DNA of 44,694 bases from an uncultured Muribaculaceae bacterium (GTDB lineage: Bacteria; Bacteroidota; Bacteroidia; Bacteroidales; Muribaculaceae): the NCBI GenBank assembly GCA_934555895.1, contig CAKTFH010000018.1, positions 1 to 44,694 on the forward strand. Direction: 5' to 3'. Numbering within the stretch: position 1 is the first letter of the stretch; each line of letters opens with the position of its first letter. The notes below the pieces were generated by a model, which was given only the letters and a program-made list of their open reading frames with translations, did not search any database and was not told the DNA's origin. This document shows, in pieces, positions 24,313-34,408 of this stretch. A program made the position numbers and the translations under genes.

Positions 24313-27300
24313 TCAGTATTCATCCCATGCCTTTATTTCGATGTCGTCGAGGCGGAGCGAGGTGAAGGCTTTGATGAATGTGGATGCCAGACGGGCGTTG
24401 GTAATCAGGGGTATGTTGAGGTCGATGGCGGCGCGGCGCACTTTGTAGCCGTTGGAGAGTTCGGCCGACGAGAGGTTCTTGGGCAGATTCACCACCATAT
24501 CCACAAGTTTGTGGTGCAGGAGGTCGAGAGCCTGGGGATGTGCGTCGGGGCCGTCGCTGGGCCAGTGGGCGAGCACTGCAGGTATGCCGTTCTCGGTGAG
24601 GAAACGGTGGGTGCCTGCGGTGGCGTAGATTTTCAGTCCGGCTGCATGGAGCTGCTGTGCGGCTTCGAGCATATCGGCTTTCTGTCGGGGAGTGCCTGTG
24701 CTGAGGAGCACTGCACGGCGAGGAATGCGATGGCCTACAGAAAGCATTGATTTGAGCAGAGCCTCGTTGGTGTCGTCGCCGAGGCAGCCCACTTCACCGG
24801 TAGATGACATGTCGACGCCAAGCACAGGATCAGCGCCTTGCAGACGCGAGAAGCTGAACTGTGATGCCTTGATGCCTACGTAATCGAGGTCGAAGAGGGT
24901 CTTTGACGGTTTCTCGACTTTCTGTCCGAGCATCACGCGTGTGGCTAGGTCGATGAAGTTGATCTTGAGCACCTTGCTCACGAAGGGGAAGCTTCGCGAA
25001 GCACGTAGGTTGCACTCTATCACCTTGATATCGTTGTTTTTGGCTAGATACTGTATGTTGAACGGGCCGGAGATGTTGAGGGCTTTGGCAATCTGTGCCG
25101 ACACTTTCTTGATTCGGCGCATGGTCTCCACATAGAGTTTCTGCGGCGGGAACTGGATGGTGGCATCGCCCGAGTGCACGCCGGCGAACTCGATGTGCTC
25201 CGAGATGGCGTAAAGCTTTATTTCGCCGTCCTGAGCCACGGCGTCCATTTCGATTTCCTTGGCGTGCTGTATGAATTCCGACACAACCACGGGGTGCTGT
25301 TTGCTCACATTTGCTGCGAGAGTGAGGAAGCGGTGAAGCTCCTCTTCGTTGGAGCAGACATTCATGGCTGCGCCGCTGAGCACGTAGCTCGGACGCACAA
25401 GCACCGGGAAGCCTACCTCACGGATGAACTCATCGATGTCGGCGAAGCTGGTGAGCTCGCGCCAGCGCGGCTGGTCTATGCCGAGACGGTCGAGCATGGC
25501 CGAGAATTTGTGGCGGTCTTCGGCGTTGTCGATTGATTTTGCCGATGTGCCGAGTATGTTTATGCCTGATTCGTCGAGGCGTGTGGCGAGGTTGTTAGGT
25601 ATCTGGCCGCCCACCGAAAGAATGACTCCGTGGGGATTTTCAAGTTCCAGAATATCCATCACGCGCTCAAATGTGAGCTCGTCGAAGTAGAGGCGGTCGC
25701 ACATGTCGTAGTCGGTCGACACGGTCTCGGGATTATAGTTTATCATCACCGATCGGTAACCCTGTTCCTTGACGGTGAGCAACGCATTGACCGAGCACCA
25801 GTCGAACTCCACGGAGCTACCGATGCGATAAGCGCCTGAACCGAGCACAACCACCGAACGGCGGTCGTTGAGATACTGCACATCGTTCACCGAGCCGTTG
25901 TAGGTGAGGTAGAGGTAGTTGGTCATCGCAGGATATTCGGCGGCAAGGGTGTCGATCTGTTTCACCACAGGCACGATGCCGAAGCTCTTTCGGCGGGCAC
26001 GCACGCGGTCGTTGTCGCGGCCGGTGATGTCGAGCTTTTCACGACGCACGGCACGTGCAATCTGGAAATCGCTGAATCCCTGCTGCTTGGCCAGGCGGAG
26101 AAGGTCTTCGGGGAGAGCCTCGATTTCGTTGAATGTCTTGAGCTCGCTCTCGGTGTCGATGATATGCTTGAGTTTTTCGAGAAACCAGCGGTCAATGCGT
26201 GTGAGCTCATGCAGACGGTCTACGGTATAGCCTTTGTGAAGGGCCTCCGCAAGCACGAAGATGCGCTTGTCGGTGGGCTCTTTAAGGGCCTTGTCCATAT
26301 CGTCGATTTTAAGTTCTCTGTTGCCCACAAATCCGTGCATGCCCTGGCCTATCATGCGCAGGCCTTTCTGTATTACTTCCTCGAAGGTGCGGCCGATGGC
26401 CATGACTTCGCCTACAGATTTCATAGAGGAACCTATCTCGCGGCGTACGCCGTGGAATTTTCCGAGGTCCCAGCGCGGTATCTTGCACACTATGTAGTCG
26501 AGCGCAGGCTCGAAGAATGCCGAGGTGTCTTTTGTTACAGAATTCTTGAGTTCGAACAGGCCGTATCCCAGACCGAGCTTTGCAGCCACGAATGCCAGTG
26601 GATAGCCGGTGGCTTTTGATGCGAGAGCCGACGAGCGGCTGAGGCGGGCGTTGACTTCAATCACGCGGTAGTCCATCGAATCGGGGTCGTAGGCATACTG
26701 TACGTTGCACTCGCCCACGATGCCGATGTGGCGTATAATCTTGATGGCGAGCTCGCGTAGGTAGTGGTAGTCGTCGTTCGACAGTGTCTGTGAGGGAGCC
26801 ACCACGATGCTCTCGCCGGTGTGGATGCCGAGGGGGTCGAAGTTCTCCATGTTACACACTGTGATACAGTTGTCGTAGCAGTCGCGTACTACTTCATATT
26901 CCACCTCTTTCCAGCCCTTGAGCGATTTTTCCACCAGTACCTGAGGCGAGAATGAGAATGCCTTCTCTGTGAGTGCCCGCAGCTCCTCGGCGTTGTCGCA
27001 GAAGCCGCTTCCGAGTCCGCCCAATGCATAAGCCGCACGCACAATCACGGGATATCCGAGGCGCTCGGCAGCCTGAAGGGCCTCGTCGATACTCTCCACG
27101 GCCTGGCTCTTGATAGTTTTCACTTCGATTTCATCGAGCTTGTGCACGAAGAGTTCGCGGTCTTCGGTATCCTTGATGGCCTGCACCGGTGTGCCCAGCA
27201 CACGCACGTTGTATTTTTCGAGCACACCTCCTTCATAAAGTTCCACTCCGCAGTTGAGGGCGGTCTGTCCGCCGAACGAGAGGAGGATGCCGTCGGGTCG

Positions 27301-27534
27301 CTCTTTCTCGATGACCCTTTCCACGAAATAGGGTGTGACGGGGAGAAAATAAATCTTGTCGGCAAACCCTTCGGAGGTTTGCACTGTGGCGATGTTGGGG
27401 TTGATGAGGATGGTCTCGATTCCTTCCTCTTTCATGGCCTTAAGGGCCTGTGAACCGGAATAATCGAATTCGCCGGCCTCACCGATTTTCAGTGCGCCGC
27501 TACCTAGAAGAAGAACTTTCTGTATCTTTTCCAT
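24313..27534 (-). CDS. carB: Carbamoyl-phosphate synthase, large subunit
   Basis: 1,073 residues, standard length. It makes carbamoyl phosphate from ammonia, bicarbonate and two ATP, for pyrimidine and arginine synthesis. Two ATP-grasp halves can be seen, each starting with a GSG motif (LLLGSGALKIGEAGEFDYSG and VVLGSGAYRIGSSVEFDW), and the C-terminal ~140 residues form the MGS-like allosteric domain (AVLLSTG, IYATAGTHRFL, VNLPKNL, DLNIPLITNARLA). The partner small subunit is encoded 69 bases upstream. Ornithine/UMP control through the MGS-like domain is known for the family. Confidence 0.97.
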   Translation of the reverse strand: MEKIQKVLLLGSGALKIGEAGEFDYSGSQALKAMKEEGIETILINPNIATVQTSEGFADKIYFLPVTPYFVERVIEKERPDGILLSFGGQTALNCGVELYEGGVLEKYNVRVLGTPVQAIKDTEDRELFVHKLDEIEVKTIKSQAVESIDEALQAAERLGYPVIVRAAYALGGLGSGFCDNAEELRALTEKAFSFSPQVLVEKSLKGWKEVEYEVVRDCYDNCITVCNMENFDPLGIHTGESIVVAPSQTLSNDDYHYLRELAIKIIRHIGIVGECNVQYAYDPDSMDYRVIEVNARLSRSSALASKATGYPLAFVAAKLGLGYGLFELKNSVTKDTSAFFEPALDYIVCKIPRWDLGKFHGVRREIGSSMKSVGEVMAIGRTFEEVIQKGLRMIGQGMHGFVGNRELKIDDMDKALKEPTDKRIFVLAEALHKGYTVDRLHELTRIDRWFLEKLKHIIDTESELKTFNEIEALPEDLLRLAKQQGFSDFQIARAVRREKLDITGRDNDRVRARRKSFGIVPVVKQIDTLAAEYPAMTNYLYLTYNGSVNDVQYLNDRRSVVVLGSGAYRIGSSVEFDWCSVNALLTVKEQGYRSVMINYNPETVSTDYDMCDRLYFDELTFERVMDILELENPHGVILSVGGQIPNNLATRLDESGINILGTSAKSIDNAEDRHKFSAMLDRLGIDQPRWRELTSFADIDEFIREVGFPVLVRPSYVLSGAAMNVCSNEEELHRFLTLAANVSKQHPVVVSEFIQHAKEIEMDAVAQDGEIKLYAISEHIEFAGVHSGDATIQFPPQKLYVETMRRIKKVSAQIAKALNISGPFNIQYLAKNNDIKVIECNLRASRSFPFVSKVLKINFIDLATRVMLGQKVEKPSKTLFDLDYVGIKASQFSFSRLQGADPVLGVDMSSTGEVGCLGDDTNEALLKSMLSVGHRIPRRAVLLSTGTPRQKADMLEAAQQLHAAGLKIYATAGTHRFLTENGIPAVLAHWPSDGPDAHPQALDLLHHKLVDMVVNLPKNLSSAELSNGYKVRRAAIDLNIPLITNARLASTFIKAFTSLRLDDIEIKAWDEY

Positions 27535-27603
27535 GCGGGAATATGGTGTGAATGAAGGTGTGGATTAGTATGAGATGTGGCGGGAGGAGAGGGCGGGTGA
27601 GTT

Positions 27604-28674
27604 TCAGAGCATCGCAATAAATTTGTCGAAGATGAACTCGGTGTCTCTCGGACCCGACGAAGCCTCGGGGTGGAACTGTGCCGAGAACCAGGGTTTCTCC
27701 TTGTGGCGGATGCCCTCGTTGGTGCCGTCGTTCATGTTGATGAACAGAGGCTCCCAGTCGGAGGGGAGCTTCGAATCGTCTACTGCGAAGCCGTGGTTCT
27801 GCGAGGTGATGTAGCAGGTGTTGGTACCGACCATGCGCACGGGCTGATTGTGGCTGCGGTGGCCGTATTTCAGTTTGTAGGTGTTGGCTCCGGCAGCTTT
27901 TGCAAGGAGCTGGTTGCCCATGCAGATGCCGCAGATGGGCTTGCCGGTGGCCATGAATTTGCGTATGTTCTCTACTGTTTCTTCGGCGAAGTCGGGGTTA
28001 CCGGGGCCGTTGGAGATGAAGAGGCCGTCGCACTGGATGGTGTTGAAATCGTAGTTCCAGGGAACACGCACCACCTTCACTCCACGGCGCGTGAGGCATC
28101 GGATGATGTTGAACTTGGTGCCGCAGTCGACCAGCACCACGGTCTTGTCGCCGTCGCCGTGCTCCTCGGGCGCAGGACAGCTGACCTGTGCTATGAGGTT
28201 CTCGCTGTTGGGGTCGCTGAACTCCACTTCGTCGGGCGACTCAAAATAGATTTTTCCGAGCATCGAGCCCTTGTCGCGCAGATGCTTGGTGAGAGCGCGG
28301 GTGTCGATGCCGTAGAGGCCGGTGATTTTTTCATCCCTGAGCCATTGGTGCAGCGAGCGGGTTGAAAGCCAGTGACTCGGCTCCCAGGAATAGTCCTGGG
28401 CGATGATGGCGCGGCAGTGGATGCGTGAGCTTTCGAGGTACTCGCTCACATCGTCTTTTATCGTTTCCGGCGGCACGCCGTAGTTGCCGAGAATGGGATA
28501 GGTGGTGACAAGTATCTGTCCCTCGTAGGAGGGGTCGGTAAGACTTTCCGGATAGCCGGTCATGGCGGTGTTGAACACCACTTCGCCGGCTGTGGGAGCT
28601 TCGTAGCCGAAAGATTTCCCTGTGAAGCATGTGCCGTCTTCGAGCATCAGAACGGCCTGTCGGGTCTGTCGCAT
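27604..28674 (-). CDS. carA: Carbamoyl-phosphate synthase, small (glutaminase) subunit
   Basis: 356 residues from ATG 28674; the frame stays open upstream to 28788, but the promoter at 28758-28765 lies inside that extension. The N-terminal small-subunit domain is seen (LEDGTCFTGKSFGYE, GEVVFNTAMTGYPESLTDPSY), followed by a class I glutamine amidotransferase domain with the Cys nucleophile in PICGICMGNQLL and the His-Glu pair in FHPEASSGP. It supplies ammonia to CarB through a tunnel. The ~80-base leader contains a short GC stem-loop (GCGGC/GCCGC), which could be regulatory, but no attenuator is clear. Confidence 0.96.
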   Translation of the reverse strand: MRQTRQAVLMLEDGTCFTGKSFGYEAPTAGEVVFNTAMTGYPESLTDPSYEGQILVTTYPILGNYGVPPETIKDDVSEYLESSRIHCRAIIAQDYSWEPSHWLSTRSLHQWLRDEKITGLYGIDTRALTKHLRDKGSMLGKIYFESPDEVEFSDPNSENLIAQVSCPAPEEHGDGDKTVVLVDCGTKFNIIRCLTRRGVKVVRVPWNYDFNTIQCDGLFISNGPGNPDFAEETVENIRKFMATGKPICGICMGNQLLAKAAGANTYKLKYGHRSHNQPVRMVGTNTCYITSQNHGFAVDDSKLPSDWEPLFINMNDGTNEGIRHKEKPWFSAQFHPEASSGPRDTEFIFDKFIAML

Positions 28675-28757
28675 AGAAAAATGTGTAATACTGGCTTGTT
28701 TGTGTGGACCATGAGGCGGCGTGTGTCGCGGCTTTGCCGCATGGCCGCTTTCCGCTG

Positions 28758-28765
28758 CAAAGTTA
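28758..28765 (-). promoter_or_regulatory. -7 element TAACTTTG for the carA-carB-yraN operon
   Basis: The - strand match to TAnnTTTG is about 84 bases upstream of carA ATG 28674. Confidence 0.6.
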
Positions 28766-28853
28766 GCCATTATTTCCAACACAGCCAAAGAAAATGCGCA
28801 AATCAGAAAAAACGGCCAATCGGTGCTGCCGGAATGGTGAAATCGTGATGGTG

Positions 28854-29663
28854 CTATGGGTGGAGAGGGGGAATTTCGGCGAAGCGGGGGAAGACTTTGC
28901 CGTCGCGTGTCACTCTTTCAAAGAACATCTTTTCCGGGCGAATCCAATAGCCGCATTCACCGTAAAGGGCCTGATAGACCACCATGCGCCGCTGTGTCTC
29001 GGAATCCTTGGCGATATGCCACAGCCGGTATTGGCCTCCTTTAAAATGACGGAAATAGCGCTCTCTTATCGGCTTCACTTCATGGAGCATCCGTTGTATT
29101 GCAGGCACAAGCTCGCGGCGCACATTTTCAGCTGTCATCGTATGGGGACCATCATAATCAAGAGCGGTGTCGTAATATTTCAGAAAAACATCGCGGAAAT
29201 GCGCGAGGTTATCCAGGGAGCCGAACATCCCCCACACTCTGTCGCGGTTGAACTCATCGTAACAATCGAACTGATGCTCCTCCATGGAGGCGAACTCATC
29301 GATAAGCTCCGGGGTTATCTCAAATTCCTGACGGCCGTCGGCACGCGGCGATTTGTACGCGTGGACGCCGAGTCGTGGCTTCAGAAATTCAGTCATCCTG
29401 AAGAAAGGGCTGACAAGAATAGCCGGCACTCCGGTGAATCGGACAAGCTGCTGACCATAGAACGACCCGCAGCTCGAACCCACTATCAGGTCGAAGCAGT
29501 TGCTTCCGCACATATCTTGAAGCATATCCAGCGCCTCATAGGGATGGAGCGGAAGGTCGGGTGCGACAATTTCGGCGACTCCGGACAACTCAGCTTTAAG
29601 TGTCTCGGCAATCGCACATGCGCCACTTGAAGTGAAACCGTGCAGGAAGAGTATCTTTTTCAT
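28854..29663 (-). CDS. YqiA/YcfP-like alpha/beta hydrolase fused to a DUF1653 domain
   Basis: 269 residues. The N-terminal ~190 residues are a YqiA/UPF0227-type esterase: LFLHGFTSSG at the oxyanion strand, and the nucleophile elbow VGSSCGSFYG (G-x-S-x-G). Residues about 200-265 match DUF1653: RYFRHFKGGQYRLWHIAKDS, VVYQALYGECGYWIRP, then VFPRFAEI. DUF1653 is usually a stand-alone ~65-residue domain, so this looks like a two-domain arrangement. A likely catalytic His is not obvious by eye. It is a cytosolic protein; the substrate is unknown. It has its own promoter and precedes carA on the same strand with a gap of 179 bases. Confidence 0.8.
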   Translation of the reverse strand: MKKILFLHGFTSSGACAIAETLKAELSGVAEIVAPDLPLHPYEALDMLQDMCGSNCFDLIVGSSCGSFYGQQLVRFTGVPAILVSPFFRMTEFLKPRLGVHAYKSPRADGRQEFEITPELIDEFASMEEHQFDCYDEFNRDRVWGMFGSLDNLAHFRDVFLKYYDTALDYDGPHTMTAENVRRELVPAIQRMLHEVKPIRERYFRHFKGGQYRLWHIAKDSETQRRMVVYQALYGECGYWIRPEKMFFERVTRDGKVFPRFAEIPPLHP

Positions 29664-29696
29664 GACTGATGGTTAAATGTACTTACTATTGACTGA

Positions 29697-29704
29697 CAAA
29701 TTTA
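29697..29704 (-). promoter_or_regulatory. -7 element TAAATTTG for the esterase gene
   Basis: The - strand match to TAnnTTTG lies 33 bases upstream of the start codon. Confidence 0.5.
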
Positions 29705-29887
29705 CTGCTTTTTTGAGAAACCGGACTTCGGCATCACGGTATAATACTGCATATATATCGGTGCCGGAATTATGATAGTGGAGCGGTGGCGATGCAAGGA
29801 AGTGAGGCCTATCGGGTTATGGACGGAAGGCGGAAAGGGCACCGAAAATGGCGAAGGTTTTGGTGTGTGAAATCACAAAATTATTCC

Positions 29888-29895
29888 TACATTTG
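29888..29895 (+). promoter_or_regulatory. -7 element TACATTTG for dnaE
   Basis: Match to TAnnTTTG, 39 bases before the chosen dnaE ATG (29935). It supports that start over longer open frames. Confidence 0.45.
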
Positions 29896-29934
29896 TTGCT
29901 CTCAAACCTACTTCCCATCTTCATTGATTCTCTC

Positions 29935-32900
29935 ATGAGCAAATTCGTACATCTTCACGTACACACCCAATATTCAGTGCTTGACGGACAGGCGCCAGTG
30001 GAGGCTCTTGTCGACAAGGCCATGGCCGACGGTATGCCGGCCCTCGCCATAACCGACCATGGCAACATGTTCGGCATCAAAGAGTTCTACAACTATGTAG
30101 CCAAGAAAAACTCCAAGACCAAGGGTGCGATAAAGGATGCTCTCGAGGCTGCCAAAAAGGCCGAGGAGGAGGGAAACACGCAGGAGGCCGAGGCACGCAA
30201 GGCCGAGGCCGAAGAGCTTAAGGCCAAAATCTTCAAGCCAATTCTTGGCTGTGAGGTGTATGTGGCAGAGCAGAGTCTCGACACTCATATCGACAAGCAC
30301 GATACCGGTCGACACCTAATAATTCTGGCCAAAAACGAGAAGGGTTACCACAATCTGGTAAAGATTGTGTCGAAGGCTTGGACCGACGGTTTTTATTCGC
30401 ATCCACGAACCGACAAGGCCGACATAGTGGCCCACAAGGAGGGGCTGATAGTATGCTCGGCGTGTCTGGGAGGCGAGATACCCAAACTCATCCTGCAAGG
30501 GAAAATCGACGAGGCCGAAAAGGCCGTTGACTGGTGGAAGGAGCAGTTCGGCGACGACTATTATCTGGAACTCCAGCGCCACAAGGCCACCGTGCCTCGC
30601 GCCAACCATGAGACTTTTCCGCTGCAGCAGAAGGTCAATGCCGAGCTACTGCGCATGGCGGCCGAGAAGGGTATAAAGGTGATATGCACCAACGACTCGC
30701 ACTTTGTGAACGAAGAGGACGCCGAGGCCCACGAACGCCTGATATGCCTTTCTACCGGTAAAAAAATCTCCGACGAGAACCGCATGCTCTACAGCAAGCA
30801 GGAGTGGCTCAAGACTACCGACGAGATGGCCGCCGTGTTCAGCGATATACCCCAGGCACTCGCCAACACAGTGGAGATAGCCGACAAAGTGGAGTTCTAC
30901 GACATAGACCATGCTCCGATCATGCCGTTTTTCGCCATCCCTGAATCGTTTGGTACCGAGGCGGAATATCGCTCGCGTATTTCGGAGCAGGAGCTTTTCG
31001 ACGAGTTTACCCGCGACGAGAACGGCAATGTGGTGCTCTCGCAGGAGGAAGCCGAGAAGAAAATCAAGAAACTCGGCGGCTATGACAAACTATACCGTAT
31101 AAAATTCGAGGCCGACTATCTGGCCAAACTCGCCTATGAGGGAGCCGAGCGCCGCTATGGCTCGCCGCTGGCCGACGATGTGAAGGAGCGCATAAAATTC
31201 GAGCTCCATATCATGAAGACCATGGGCTTCCCCGGCTACTTCCTCATAGTGCAGGACTTCATAAATGTGTCGCGTGAGCGCCTGGGCGTGAGCGTGGGAC
31301 CCGGCCGTGGTTCGGCGGCAGGCTCGTGTGTGGCATATTGCCTCGGTATCACTCAGATCGACCCCATACGCTACGACTTGCTGTTCGAACGTTTCCTGAA
31401 TCCCGACCGTATATCGCTGCCCGATATCGATGTGGACTTCGATGATGACGGCCGAGCCCGCGTGCTGCAGTATGTGACCGAAAAATATGGCGCCGAAAAT
31501 GTGGCCCACATCATTACCTACGGCACCATGGCCACGAAGATGGCTATCAAGGATGTGGCCCGTGTGGAGGGCCTGCCTATCCCGGAGAGTGACCGACTGG
31601 TGAAGCTGATACCGCGCCACATGCCTGAGGTGAACGGCAAGGAGGTCAAGCTAAACCTCAAGAACTGCCTGAAGCTTGTGGATTCGTTCCGCGACGAGGC
31701 CAACAGCCCCAATCCGGTGGTGCGCCAGACACTCAAATATGCCGAGCAGCTTGAGGGCACTGTGCGCGGCACCGGCGTGCATGCCTGCGGCGTGATTATC
31801 TGCCGAGATAAGATTTCCGACTGGGTGCCGGTGAGCACCGCCGTCGACAAGCTCGAGGGAAAGTTGCTCGTGACACAGTATGAGGGCCGTGTGATAGAGG
31901 AGACCGGACTGATAAAGATGGACTTCCTCGGACTCAAGACGCTCTCGATCATCATGGAGGCCGTGAACAACATCAAGCAGACCCGCGGCATCGACATCGA
32001 TATGGAGAAGATACCGATCGACGACCCGGCCACCTATAAGCTTTATTGTGATGGAAAGACCATAGGTACTTTTCAGTTTGAAAGCGCCGGCATGCAGAAA
32101 TATCTACGCGAGCTGCAGCCCTCGACCTTTGAAGACCTCATAGCCATGAACGCCCTCTACCGACCGGGCCCTATGGATTATATCCCCGATTTCATCTCGC
32201 GCAAGCATGGCAAGACACCTATAGTCTACGATATCCCGGTGATGGAGAAATATCTCAAGGATACCTACGGAGTGACGGTGTATCAGGAGCAGGTGATGCT
32301 TCTGTCGCGCCTGCTGGCCAACTTCACCCGCGGCGAGAGTGATACACTGCGCAAGGCCATGGGTAAGAAACTCATCGACAAGATGAATCACCTCAAAGGC
32401 AAGTTCCTTGCCGGGGGTCAGGCCAACGGTCACGACCCAGAGGTGCTTGAAAAGATATGGAAAGACTGGGAAAAGTTCGCCTCCTATGCCTTCAATAAGA
32501 GTCACGCCACATGCTACTCGTGGGTGGCTTTCCAGACAGCATACCTCAAGGCTAACTATCCGGCCGAATATATGGCGGCTGTGCTGTCGCGAAACAGCTC
32601 CGACATTACCAAACTCACCAACTTCATGGACGAATGCAAATCGATGCGCATCACTGTGAAGGGCCCCGATGTGAACGAGTCGTATGCCTGCTTCGGTGTG
32701 AACCGCCAGGGCGATATCCGGTTCGGTCTCACGGCCATAAAGGGCGTGGGCGACAATGTGGTGGCCTCCATAATCAAGGCACGCAACGAGGGCGGCCGTT
32801 TCGAGAGTCCTTACGACTTTGTGGAGCGTGTGCCTACCGGCATTCTGAACCGCCGTACATTCGAGAACCTTGTGCTTTCGGGCGCTTTCGACTGGTATAC

Positions 32901-33825
32901 CGAGCTTAAGCGCGAGGACTATATGGAGAAAAACAACCGCGACGAGACATTCATCGAGCAGCTCCTGCGCTACGGAGCCGCCTATCAGGCCGCCGAGCAG
33001 TCGAGAGAGATGTCGCTCTTCGGCGAGTTCGACCAGGAGATGAAGATACAGGGGCGTCCCGTGCCCAAGTCGGCGGTTCCCATCTCAGAGGCCGAGAAGC
33101 TCGAGAAGGAGAAGGAGCTTCTGGGCATGTATCTTTCGTCACATCCGCTCAAGCCTTACGACATGGAGCTCAACTACGGCATGATGTCGATAAAGCAGGT
33201 GAACGAGCTCACACCCCGCGAGAATCTCGAGATATGCTTCGGCGGCATGGTCACGAAGTTCGAGTCGAAGCTCACCCAGAAGGGGAAGCCCTACGGTGTG
33301 CTCACTCTTGAAGATTTCCTGTCGAGTATCACTGTGCGCATATTCGGCAACAAATTCTACGATTTCGAGCGTTTTTGCCGCCCCGGCACCGACATATTCA
33401 TCAATGCGCACTACCAGATGTCGTTCCGCGGCGACGAACTGATGATGGAGATTGACCGCCTGCGTCTGCTCGAGGATGCTCAGGGACGCACCATAGATGG
33501 TATCACCCTCGTGCTCGACCCCGATGAGGTGAAGTCGGCGCTGATATCGTCGATCGCCGAACATGCCTCATCGGCCACCTCGGGCAAAGGGCGCCTCAAC
33601 GTGGTGCTCGTCGACCCGGCGATAGGCCGCAAGGTGCACCTCGCCTCGAAAACCGGCATACCAATCAACCGCGACCTGATGAATATGATAGAATCATTCA
33701 ACATCCGCTATGAGCTGTCGCGCAACCGCGACATAACGGGCGATACACATTTCGACGACCTTGCCCGCACATCCGACGCGGCCGAGACCGCCGAGGTGGC
33801 CGAGCTGGTGGATGCCGATTTGTAA
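29935..33825 (+). CDS. dnaE: DNA polymerase III subunit alpha
   Basis: 1,296 residues from ATG 29935. This is the replicative polymerase, acting with the beta clamp. The N-terminal PHP domain is present (FVHLHVHTQYSVLDGQ, ITDHGNMFGIKEF), with a Lys/Glu/Ala-rich helical insert (about residues 60-100) like the one in Bacteroidota DnaE. The polymerase core has GPGRGSAAGSCVAYCLG, the catalytic Asp pair in LPDIDVDFDDDG and, further on, GLKTLSIIMEA, FQFESAGMQKYL and SHATCYSWVAFQTAYLKANY. A helix-hairpin-helix segment and an OB fold (CFGGMVTKFESKLTQKGKPY) follow. The trxA gene lies 46 bases downstream, a common pairing in this phylum. Confidence 0.97.
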   Translation: MSKFVHLHVHTQYSVLDGQAPVEALVDKAMADGMPALAITDHGNMFGIKEFYNYVAKKNSKTKGAIKDALEAAKKAEEEGNTQEAEARKAEAEELKAKIFKPILGCEVYVAEQSLDTHIDKHDTGRHLIILAKNEKGYHNLVKIVSKAWTDGFYSHPRTDKADIVAHKEGLIVCSACLGGEIPKLILQGKIDEAEKAVDWWKEQFGDDYYLELQRHKATVPRANHETFPLQQKVNAELLRMAAEKGIKVICTNDSHFVNEEDAEAHERLICLSTGKKISDENRMLYSKQEWLKTTDEMAAVFSDIPQALANTVEIADKVEFYDIDHAPIMPFFAIPESFGTEAEYRSRISEQELFDEFTRDENGNVVLSQEEAEKKIKKLGGYDKLYRIKFEADYLAKLAYEGAERRYGSPLADDVKERIKFELHIMKTMGFPGYFLIVQDFINVSRERLGVSVGPGRGSAAGSCVAYCLGITQIDPIRYDLLFERFLNPDRISLPDIDVDFDDDGRARVLQYVTEKYGAENVAHIITYGTMATKMAIKDVARVEGLPIPESDRLVKLIPRHMPEVNGKEVKLNLKNCLKLVDSFRDEANSPNPVVRQTLKYAEQLEGTVRGTGVHACGVIICRDKISDWVPVSTAVDKLEGKLLVTQYEGRVIEETGLIKMDFLGLKTLSIIMEAVNNIKQTRGIDIDMEKIPIDDPATYKLYCDGKTIGTFQFESAGMQKYLRELQPSTFEDLIAMNALYRPGPMDYIPDFISRKHGKTPIVYDIPVMEKYLKDTYGVTVYQEQVMLLSRLLANFTRGESDTLRKAMGKKLIDKMNHLKGKFLAGGQANGHDPEVLEKIWKDWEKFASYAFNKSHATCYSWVAFQTAYLKANYPAEYMAAVLSRNSSDITKLTNFMDECKSMRITVKGPDVNESYACFGVNRQGDIRFGLTAIKGVGDNVVASIIKARNEGGRFESPYDFVERVPTGILNRRTFENLVLSGAFDWYTELKREDYMEKNNRDETFIEQLLRYGAAYQAAEQSREMSLFGEFDQEMKIQGRPVPKSAVPISEAEKLEKEKELLGMYLSSHPLKPYDMELNYGMMSIKQVNELTPRENLEICFGGMVTKFESKLTQKGKPYGVLTLEDFLSSITVRIFGNKFYDFERFCRPGTDIFINAHYQMSFRGDELMMEIDRLRLLEDAQGRTIDGITLVLDPDEVKSALISSIAEHASSATSGKGRLNVVLVDPAIGRKVHLASKTGIPINRDLMNMIESFNIRYELSRNRDITGDTHFDDLARTSDAAETAEVAELVDADL

Positions 33826-33871
33826 CAGAACATTCCAACACACTCAATTAAAATCTTATAAAAACAGAAAA

Positions 33872-34195
33872 ATGGCACTTACTATCACCGACGCAAACGC
33901 GAAAGAACTTATCGCCTCAGGAAAGCCTGTGGTAATCGATTTCTGGGCCACATGGTGCGGCCCGTGCATGGCTATGGGCCCCATTGTAGACGAACTTGCC
34001 AAGGAGTATGAAGGCAAGGTGGTAATCGGCAAATACAACGTTGACGAGGAGACCGACCTCAGCACCGAATATCGCATCATGTCGATTCCCACATTCCTTT
34101 TCTTCAAGAACGGCGAGAAGACAGCCATCCGCCTCGCAGGCTCGCAGAGCCGCGAGACTTTCCGCGCCAAAATAGAGGAGCTTCTTGCCCTCTGA
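33872..34195 (+). CDS. trxA: Thioredoxin
   Basis: 107 residues. The active site FWATWCGPCMAMGP has the canonical WCGPC, and the cis-Pro loop RIMSIPTFLFFKNG is present. It reduces disulfides in cytosolic proteins, using thioredoxin reductase. There is no signal peptide. The ATG at 33872 follows an A-rich stretch; the frame is open further upstream into dnaE, but that part is not thioredoxin. A strong terminator follows. Confidence 0.96.
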   Translation: MALTITDANAKELIASGKPVVIDFWATWCGPCMAMGPIVDELAKEYEGKVVIGKYNVDEETDLSTEYRIMSIPTFLFFKNGEKTAIRLAGSQSRETFRAKIEELLAL

Positions 34196-34210
34196 CAGGC
34201 GGGTAACGGA

Positions 34211-34258
34211 AAGCAATACAGGCTGCGTCGTGTGAATCGGCGCAGCCTGTATTGTTTT
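34211..34258 (+). terminator. Terminator after trxA
   Basis: A perfect 14-bp stem (34214-34227 with 34241-34254), extendable by A-T pairs, then TTTT. Confidence 0.92.
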
Positions 34259-34297
34259 AACCTGTTGCGGTGCACGAGGGCAGGGCAGGTGAGGACA

Positions 34298-34338
34298 TAA
34301 AAATGCGACCAGCCTTCCTTCACAGGAAAGCTGGCCGC
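34298..34338 (-). terminator. Terminator of the 1,231-aa surface protein gene
   Basis: On the - strand a ~15-bp hairpin with two mismatches (arms 34338-34324 and 34319-34305) and a 4-base loop is followed by a T run (CATTTTTAT). It lies about 70 bases after the stop. Confidence 0.8.
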
Positions 34339-34408
34339 TCTCGTCTAAATATTAGATGGTTATGCAAAGGTTAATTAATTGCAATAACCGCACTTGATGA
34401 GGTGATTA

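Noticed and set aside
28794..29630. 278-codon open frame on the + strand opposite the esterase gene
   Set aside because: No motif, and it lies exactly over the YqiA-DUF1653 gene, whose motifs are clear.
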